Below are positions 22,718-27,190 of a stretch of DNA of 27,190 nucleotides, in pieces; the first letter of the stretch is position 1; the number at the start of each line of letters is the position of its first letter. The notes beneath the pieces are model-generated. The model saw only the letters and a list, made by a program, of their open reading frames with translations, was not told the DNA's origin and did not search any database. The translations under genes were made by a program, and so were the position numbers. The stretch comes from a virus: IMG/VR virus record IMGVR_UViG_3300036772_000237, positions 1 to 27,190 of that record. One strand, given 5' to 3'.

Positions 22718-23992
22718 ATGTTTGCCCTTGTTGATGTCAATTCGTTCTACGCCAGTTGCGAAACAGTGTTCAGACCGGACCTGGAAGGCAAGCCTGTGGT
22801 CGTGCTCTCGAACAATGACGGCTGTGTCATTGCAAGGAGTGCTGAGGCTAAAAGCATTGGCGTCAAAATGGGCGATCCGTACTTTAAGCAAAAGGATCTT
22901 TTCAGGCGATACGGCGTTGCGTGTTTCAGCTCAAACTATGAGTTATATGCCGATATGTCGGATCGGGTGATGACGGTACTCGAGGAGATGTCACCTCGCT
23001 GCGAAATTTACTCAATTGACGAAGCCTTCTGTGACCTGAGCGGGGTTCGCAACTGCCGAAACCTGGAAGATTTTGGCCGAGAGATCCGACAGAGCATTTT
23101 ACTTAGAACGCATTTAACAGTAGGTGTCGGGGTTGCGCAAACCAAGACTTTAGCCAAGCTCGCGAATCATGCGGCGAAAAAATGGCAGCGGCAAACCGGT
23201 GGCGTTGTTGACCTGTCTAATGTGGAGAAACAGCGCAAATTAATGGCATATTTCCCCGTTGATGAGGTCTGGGGTGTTGGTCGCCGCATAGCTAAAAAGC
23301 TTGAGTCCATGGGGATCAAGACGGTTCTGCAACTGGCTGATACTGATATCCGGTTTATCAGGAAGCACTTCAATGTGGTGCTCGAGTGCACGGTGCGTGA
23401 ACTACGTGGCGAGCCCTGTCTTGGACTTGAAGAGTTTGCTCCGACTAAGCAAGAAATCGTCTGCTCACGTTCGTTCGGGGACCGTATCACCGATTACGAG
23501 CAAATGCGCCAGGCTATCTGTAGTTATGCTGCTCGAGCAGGGGAGAAACTACGGGGTGAACACCAGTTCTGTCGCTATATTTCCGTATTCATCAAAACAA
23601 GCCCCTTTGCTTTAAACGAGCCCTATTATGGTAATCAGGGGGCAGTAAAGCTGATGACACCCACGCAGGATACGCGGGATATTATTGCCGCAGCGATGCG
23701 CAGTCTCGATAAAATCTGGAAAGAAGGCCATCGCTATCAGAAGGCCGGTATTATGTTAGGTGATTTCTTTAGCCAGGGCGTCGCCCAGCTCAATCTGTTT
23801 GATGATAATGCCCCACGACAAAATAGCGCGGCGTTAATGGAGGTATTCGACCATCTTAACCATAAAAATGGGAAGGGTGCGTTGTACTTTGCCGGGCAGG
23901 GTATCCAGCAGCAATGGCAGACGAAACGGGATATGCTCTCACCTCGCTACACGACGAGATGGTCAGATTTGCTGGTGGTAAAGGTCAAATAG
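22718..23992 (+). CDS. umuC: UmuC, Y-family translesion DNA polymerase V catalytic subunit
   Basis: This 424-residue protein (E. coli 422) has [14 protein letters not shown] with Asp6, [10 protein letters not shown] with Asp101-Glu102 (the metal-binding carboxylates), a helix-hairpin-helix region around 180-210 ([17 protein letters not shown]) and the beta-clamp-binding motif QLNLF near residue 357. It synthesises DNA across lesions at the price of mutations. The frame is intact and it is translated just after umuD. A small hairpin follows the stop. Expression would be SOS-controlled through the LexA box at 22258. Confidence 0.96.
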   Translation: MFALVDVNSFYASCETVFRPDLEGKPVVVLSNNDGCVIARSAEAKSIGVKMGDPYFKQKDLFRRYGVACFSSNYELYADMSDRVMTVLEEMSPRCEIYSIDEAFCDLSGVRNCRNLEDFGREIRQSILLRTHLTVGVGVAQTKTLAKLANHAAKKWQRQTGGVVDLSNVEKQRKLMAYFPVDEVWGVGRRIAKKLESMGIKTVLQLADTDIRFIRKHFNVVLECTVRELRGEPCLGLEEFAPTKQEIVCSRSFGDRITDYEQMRQAICSYAARAGEKLRGEHQFCRYISVFIKTSPFALNEPYYGNQGAVKLMTPTQDTRDIIAAAMRSLDKIWKEGHRYQKAGIMLGDFFSQGVAQLNLFDDNAPRQNSAALMEVFDHLNHKNGKGALYFAGQGIQQQWQTKRDMLSPRYTTRWSDLLVVKVK

Positions 23993-24008
23993 GCACAATT
24001 TCTTGTGC
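23993..24008 (+). terminator. Small hairpin directly after umuC
   Basis: gcacaa (23993-23998), loop tttc, ttgtgc (24003-24008), starting at the base after the umuC stop. It has no T-tract, so it may be an mRNA 3' end structure rather than a terminator. The 200 bp that follow are AT-rich and hold only a possible promoter. Confidence 0.3.
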
Positions 24009-24134
24009 AAACTCAAGTATTTTCAAAAGTCATCTGTTTTGTACCTTTGGCTTATGTTGTATTTCATAATCGAAGCTACTGAAGTTGGTGGTAGAATGCA
24101 TTAAACTCCAAGTTAATTTCCCTGTGATAAATTA

Positions 24135-24164
24135 TTGTTTCTCAATCATTTAGAACCTTAGTAT
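24135..24164 (+). promoter_or_regulatory. Possible promoter for the EEP cassette
   Basis: TTGTTT (24135-24140) and TAGTAT (24159-24164) with an 18-bp spacer lie 48 bp before the TTG start. It is the best sigma70-like pair I see in the AT-rich gap between umuC and the cassette. In AT-rich DNA such matches are common, so the call is weak. Confidence 0.25.
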
Positions 24165-24211
24165 ATTTGAGTTGTAGTTTAACAATACACAATCCGAGTG
24201 GAGGATTTTGA

Positions 24212-25129
24212 TTGGACTTTCGTTTCGCATTCTGGAATTGCGCCATGTCGCCACCCGGTAGCAACCTCATGCGTTCGCCAACTGATGTTGCTGATGCGGT
24301 TGACGTGATTTCTGACCTATTTTCGAAAAGTAACATTTCATTATTAGCTTTATGCGAAGTTAATAAAGCATCTTTTGCACATATTTCAAACGCACTTAAT
24401 GAAATGGGATTGGCACTTTCTTCTGAATTCATGCCGGATAAGACTTCAACTGGAAGTGAGTTTGATATAGGTTATTTCTATGACTCTTCAATCGTTGATG
24501 TTCAACATGGACTTGCCCATACAGGTATGCTTGGTACATCTGCTGTAAAAATAGCTCAGCAATTGCAAGTAGTTGTTATTGAGGATTGCCCATCTATCAT
24601 AAATGTTCTTGTCTCACACTGGTCCAGTCAACTTCTAAAAATAGCAGATGACATAAGAGATGAGTGTTCGAAAGGTCTTCGTAGCTTCGTTTTAAAGTTA
24701 ATTAGTGAAAATCAACAGGTTATACTGATGGGGGATTATAATGAAGAACCGTACTCCCACAATTTGTTTAAAAACATGCGCGCTACTAACGATCGCGCTC
24801 TGGTACTCTCGGAGCCTAACTTTTGGCTCTATAATCCATACTGGAAAGCACTTGCTGCGAGAATGCCATTTACAGTAGACGAACAACAACATGACTTCGG
24901 AACCTGCTACAGCAAAGCAGGGAATCGCAACCATTGGTCAACGTTTGATCAAATCATTTTTTCATCTCACTTCATAAATGATGGACCATGGTACCTAAAA
25001 GAATCTGCAACAGGCGTTGCTTTGACCAATAAACTGCGTGCAGCAATAATGGATAGTAAACATTGCTTTGACCACATGCCAGTGATCGGATGTATTAGTA
25101 AAAGAGAGGCTAAAAATGTTTCAGTTTAA
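24212..25129 (+). CDS. Endonuclease/exonuclease/phosphatase (EEP) fold enzyme
   Basis: This 305-residue protein starts at TTG 24212, chosen because ggagg (24200-24204) lies 7 bases upstream and the next ATG (24245) would cut away a catalytic strand. The EEP (DNase I-like) active-site set is complete and in order: FAFWNC (Asn9), LCEVN (Glu49), VSHWSS (His136), MGDYNEEP (Asp175, Asn177), STFDQIIF (Asp246) and CFDHMPV (Asp287, His288). The family includes nucleases, phosphodiesterases and lipid phosphatases, and the substrate cannot be told from sequence. No signal peptide or membrane segment is seen, so it acts in the cytoplasm. It overlaps the next gene by 14 bp. The base composition is much more AT-rich than neighbouring umuC, indicating separate origin. 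A lysogen-expressed defence or toxin role is inference. Confidence 0.8.
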   Translation: MDFRFAFWNCAMSPPGSNLMRSPTDVADAVDVISDLFSKSNISLLALCEVNKASFAHISNALNEMGLALSSEFMPDKTSTGSEFDIGYFYDSSIVDVQHGLAHTGMLGTSAVKIAQQLQVVVIEDCPSIINVLVSHWSSQLLKIADDIRDECSKGLRSFVLKLISENQQVILMGDYNEEPYSHNLFKNMRATNDRALVLSEPNFWLYNPYWKALAARMPFTVDEQQHDFGTCYSKAGNRNHWSTFDQIIFSSHFINDGPWYLKESATGVALTNKLRAAIMDSKHCFDHMPVIGCISKREAKNVSV

Positions 25130-25583
25130 AGATCTTATTCAAACGGGAATGGAGTCTGCAAAAAGGGTTGAGGAAAATCGTAGAATGGTTGATGAGGTTT
25201 TTACTTCATTGAACATTGAATTAGAAAAAGAAACAAATGGCCTTATTACTATTCAGCGCTATAGGAATATACCAGGTGCTCTAAAGAATCTGGTAGATAC
25301 TTATAATGCGGCAAACAAGAATGGGCTAGAGCTATCATTAGACAAAAAACCTAATAAAGGAACGTTGAACGTAGTTCTTAACAATGATGCAAACGCCTCA
25401 ATTGCTCGTTGGGAGCAAGATCCCGAAGGGTATCCTTTTACTATAGAATTTATGGGGGAACGCACAGATTGCTGGGACCAAGAGGCTGTGGCCAATGCGT
25501 TAGGTCAAATTATAGTGTCGGGACAATTATGGTTAAAAGTGAAGGAGCTACAGTCTAAAACTCAAAAGGAAGAAGGAGAGTAA
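25116..25583 (+). CDS. Unrecognised partner protein of the EEP enzyme
   Basis: This 155-residue protein starts at ATG 25116 with aagagagg upstream, overlapping the EEP gene by 14 bp in another frame. It opens with a helical region (MFQFKDLIQTGMESAKRVEENRRMVDEVFTSLNIELEKET) and continues in mixed alpha/beta: GLITIQRYRNIP, KGTLNVVLNNDANASIARWEQDPEGYPFTIEFMGERTDCWDQEAVANALGQIIVSGQLWLKVKEL. It has no signal peptide, membrane segment or DNA-binding motif that I recognise. It is acidic overall with a charged end (QSKTQKEEGE). Tight coupling with the EEP gene suggests the two act together, for example as regulator, inhibitor or recognition subunit. I do not know this family. Confidence 0.65.
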   Translation: MFQFKDLIQTGMESAKRVEENRRMVDEVFTSLNIELEKETNGLITIQRYRNIPGALKNLVDTYNAANKNGLELSLDKKPNKGTLNVVLNNDANASIARWEQDPEGYPFTIEFMGERTDCWDQEAVANALGQIIVSGQLWLKVKELQSKTQKEEGE

Positions 25584-25608
25584 TACCGATTTTATTTACC
25601 ACAAAAAT

Positions 25609-25646
25609 CGAGCTTATCCAGATTTTATACAAGGCAAGCTCGTTTT
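25609..25646. terminator. Hairpin after the EEP cassette
   Basis: cgagctt (25609-25615) pairs with aagctcg (25636-25642) over a 20-base loop and is followed by TTTT. It lies 26 bp after the 155-aa gene and faces the converging SRAP gene. The large loop makes it a moderate candidate. The rest of the gap to 25744 holds nothing recognisable. Confidence 0.45.
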
Positions 25647-25744
25647 ATTGGTTGGAAAGGATATCTTAAAGTGCCTTTACATCTCCGCAGTTAGATTTGA
25701 ATGTTTAGGCTTGGGTGCGAGAATTATTTGCTTTTGCCCGACAG

Positions 25745-26425
25745 TCATATTTTATTGTCAGTATTATTAATAAGTTCTGGGCTTTGATTTTTCACATTCC
25801 CGACCGCTCGTGTAACCGCATGCCAAGTAAATTCATCTGCTGGCACCGTGGCATCATGGGCTAGTTCGCTGGCCTGAGTATCGGATGTATTCGGATCTAT
25901 CCACTCAAGTGCTGATTCAGGAGTGAATACCAAAGGCCTGCGATCATGGATATCGACCAAACCTTTATCAGCCGCTGCAGTCACAATCAAAAATCCCTCT
26001 GCTTCATCCCCAATATCAAATGGCTGTTTACCGATTGCTGCAAAGAAAAGAGGTTTCTTATCTTTCCGGTAAATATAGTAAGGCTGTTTTTTGTCTCCCT
26101 CCTTTTTCCACTCATACCATCCATCAGCAAACACAATTGCCCGACCATGGTTCCATAACGGTTTGAACATCCGGCTTGTGGCCGCAGTTTCAACCCTGGC
26201 GTTTATGAGTGGAGCTTTGTCCCACCATCCGGGGGCGTAGGACCAGAGTACAGGATCGAGGTGGAAAGTATCATCGCGGCTATTCAATAAGAGAACCTTA
26301 GTGCCTGGCGCCACGTTGTAACGACCAATCGGTTCGGGATCGTAGGGAATATCGTTTCCGGCTTCTTCAGTGAGAAAGGATAGATAGTCGTCTCGCGACT
26401 GGATTTGAGTGAAGCGTCCGCACAT
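25745..26425 (-). CDS. SRAP-domain abasic-site crosslinking protein (HMCES/YedK family)
   Basis: This 226-residue protein is read on the minus strand from ATG 26425. This start is chosen over an ATG six codons upstream because SRAP proteins require Cys2, exposed after Met removal, and ggagg lies 5 bases upstream. Active-site residues match E. coli YedK numbering: Cys2 (MCGRF), Asn75 and Arg77 (INARVET), Glu105 (GWYEWKK), His160 (DIHDRRPL). The family covalently traps abasic sites in single-stranded DNA through a thiazolidine link, protecting the strand from breakage. It is the last gene after dinI-like and an 80-aa gene on the same strand, so it is probably SOS-induced from the LexA box at 26999-27018. 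It is a phage-borne copy, distinct in context from chromosomal yedK. Confidence 0.93.
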   Translation of the reverse strand: MCGRFTQIQSRDDYLSFLTEEAGNDIPYDPEPIGRYNVAPGTKVLLLNSRDDTFHLDPVLWSYAPGWWDKAPLINARVETAATSRMFKPLWNHGRAIVFADGWYEWKKEGDKKQPYYIYRKDKKPLFFAAIGKQPFDIGDEAEGFLIVTAAADKGLVDIHDRRPLVFTPESALEWIDPNTSDTQASELAHDATVPADEFTWHAVTRAVGNVKNQSPELINNTDNKI

Positions 26426-26492
26426 ATTTACCTCCAGATCCAAGACTGAAAGTATAGTAGTCAGTTCGTCCGCTATTCAGAGGCTATTGATG

Positions 26493-26735
26493 TTATGCAT
26501 CATCATGGCCGGAATTTTTGCCCAGCCTTACTGCTGCCATTATTGCCTTTCCTGAGGTTTCAAATTCAGGAAGAGGCAGTACAAGCCATTCCCCTCGCTG
26601 AAACTCAAGAAGGCAAGATTGAGAACCCGTTGTGCTTTTAATTGCAAAGCTTCGGAGATCGGAGGATGGGAAGGGTAAGCGTTCCCCTGGAAGCGGAAAG
26701 TAAATTCTTACGCCTGATATGATCATGTTGTCCAT
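26493..26735 (-). CDS. Small hypothetical protein between dinI-like and SRAP genes
   Basis: This 80-residue minus-strand protein starts at ATG 26735, 5 bases after the dinI-like stop; a second ATG three codons in is also possible. The sequence MDNMIISGVRIYFPLPGERLPFPSSDLRSFAIKSTTGSQSCLLEFQRGEWLVLPLPEFETSGKAIMAAVRLGKNSG suggests a small beta protein. The close spacing after a LexA-controlled gene argues for SOS co-expression. I do not recognise its family; it may be a conserved companion of phage DinI genes. Confidence 0.6.
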   Translation of the reverse strand: MDNMIISGVRIYFPLPGERLPFPSSDLRSFAIKSTTGSQSCLLEFQRGEWLVLPLPEFETSGKAIMAAVRLGKNSGHDDA

Positions 26736-26740
26736 AACAG

Positions 26741-26980
26741 CTACTCGCTAACGAGCCAGAACTCGGCTTCCTCAAACATCTCTTCAACCAGGCGATTTAG
26801 TTTTTCTTTTTCAGTCTTCGTGCAGTCGCTGTTTACAGCATTAGCTTGCATAGGCTTAACGCGAACATCTGCTGCAGGGAAAATACAATGCACGCGTTTC
26901 GTCAGTTCTGACTGGATGATTTCTTTCGCGCCAGCTAACCCTTCTACATTGCGTTTGTCATAAACGAGTTCAACGTACAT
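26741..26980 (-). CDS. DinI-family SOS modulator
   Basis: This 79-residue protein (E. coli DinI 81) is on the minus strand from ATG 26980 with ggagag upstream. The frame is open further upstream, but that part crosses the LexA box. MYVELVYDKRNVEGLAGAKEIIQSELTKRVHCIFPAADVRVKPMQANAVNSDCTKTEKEKLNRLVEEMFEEAEFWLVSE follows the DinI fold: an N-terminal strand, a helix, DVRVKPMQ-type strand and an acidic C-terminal helix (EKLNRLVEEMFEEAEFW) that mimics DNA and binds RecA. DinI stabilises RecA filaments and limits UmuD cleavage. As a phage protein it probably tunes RecA during induction. Confidence 0.9.
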   Translation of the reverse strand: MYVELVYDKRNVEGLAGAKEIIQSELTKRVHCIFPAADVRVKPMQANAVNSDCTKTEKEKLNRLVEEMFEEAEFWLVSE

Positions 26981-26998
26981 GATGCTCTCCAATAAATT

Positions 26999-27018
26999 AA
27001 CTGTGTTTATATACAGTA
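26999..27018. promoter_or_regulatory. LexA box upstream of the dinI-like operon
   Basis: Read on the minus strand the site is tactgtatataaacacagtt, identical to the umuD box at 19 of 20 positions. It is 18 bp upstream of the dinI-like ATG, the same spacing as at umuD. It would control dinI-like, the 80-aa gene and probably the SRAP gene. Confidence 0.93.
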
Positions 27019-27068
27019 ATAATTTTACTGGATTTGAGCAAGCCCCGGAAACGAAAAAACCCGCACAG

Positions 27069-27190
27069 TGAAGTGAACCCCGAAAGTTGGACACCCAACA
27101 AGTAGGGGTTTTGCGTTTAATGGGTAAAAGAAAATACACAACTGAATTTAAACGTCAGGTTGTTCTCCACTTCCTCAACAGTGGTGATGG
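27069..27190 (+). mobile_element. IS3-family insertion sequence (IS150-group-like), left end
   Basis: The terminal repeat starts TGAAGTGAACCCCGAAAGTT followed by GGACAC, the TG-start and CCCC...TTGGAC layout of IS3-family ends close to the IS150 group. A transposase orfA begins 51 bp inside. The element runs past the right edge, so its full length and right end are not visible. The bases just before it (aaaaaacccgc, 27054-27064) look like the left arm of a terminator whose right arm is displaced. Confidence 0.85.
27120..27190 (+). CDS. IS3-family transposase OrfA, N-terminal part
   Basis: The 23 visible residues, MGKRKYTTEFKRQVVLHFLNSGDG, continue off the window. The K-x-K-Y-x-x-E-x-K-x-x-V-V-x-H-x-x-x-S-x-D-G pattern is the start of the helix-turn-helix OrfA protein of IS150-like elements, which binds the element ends. 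OrfA and OrfB are normally joined by a -1 frameshift to make the transposase, and OrfB would lie beyond the window. Confidence 0.85.
   Translation, partial: MGKRKYTTEFKRQVVLHFLNSGD

Noticed and set aside
26432-26492. Possible separate LexA box before the SRAP gene (ctgaaag...agtcag)
   Set aside because: The spacing between half-sites is too long for a LexA box; only a weak -10-like tatact is present.
1-27190. tRNA genes, CRISPR arrays, integrase or lysis genes
   Set aside because: None seen on either strand; the window covers only late genes and accessory regions.

Overview
The window is the late half of a lambda-like (siphovirus-type) prophage in an enterobacterial chromosome, with a foreign or remnant stretch at its left edge and an insertion sequence entering at its right edge. 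The organism class is inferred from lambda-family tail genes in canonical order, enterobacterial-type LexA boxes, a UmuD/UmuC pair with all E. coli catalytic positions, a DinI-family protein and a YedK-type SRAP protein. The genus cannot be fixed from sequence reading alone.

Layout. (1) 1-1660, mosaic left edge: the C-terminal end of one capsid decoration-type protein, a palindrome-rich gap, a short Nu1-like winged-helix protein, an array of TGTCACCCA sites in front of a ribbon-helix-helix (RHH) gene, one small unknown gene, then about 470 bp of AT-rich non-coding DNA. (2) 1661-7153, head module in Gifsy-2-like order: large terminase lacking its N-terminal ATPase half, gpW-type joining protein, portal, a ClpP-type protease fused to the major capsid protein, a DUF2190-type decoration protein and a head-tail attachment protein. 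(3) 7162-13921, tail module Z, U, V, G/GT, H, M, L, K as in lambda. (4) 13927-15702, a non-tail insertion between K and I: a P22 immI-like set (Mnt-like repressor divergent from an Arc-like repressor plus a Bro-N antirepressor) and a small lipoprotein. (5) 15741-19568, tail genes I and J; I lies between two nearly identical terminator hairpins. (6) 19525-22107, a Cor-like lipoprotein overlapping J, two related tail-tip accessory proteins, a short tail fibre, a small unknown protein and a fibre assembly protein. (7) 22258-27018, an SOS block: a LexA box drives umuD-umuC on the plus strand, and a second almost identical LexA box drives dinI-like, an 80-aa gene and an SRAP gene on the minus strand. 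Between these converging units sits an AT-rich two-gene cassette, an endonuclease/exonuclease/phosphatase (EEP) fold enzyme overlapping an unrecognised 155-aa partner. (8) 27069 to the end, the left end of an IS3-family (IS150-group-like) element.

How it works together: the head and tail genes form one late operon read left to right. Internal hairpins mark places where extra genes were added, and these extras (immunity switch, lipoproteins, the EEP pair, SOS genes) would act in the lysogen. The terminase gene visible here cannot encode a working packaging motor. The prophage is therefore either packaging-defective or depends on a terminase supplied in trans, while head and tail genes remain open. 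The two least explained pieces are the EEP plus 155-aa cassette (24212-25583) and the satellite-like left edge (1-1660).
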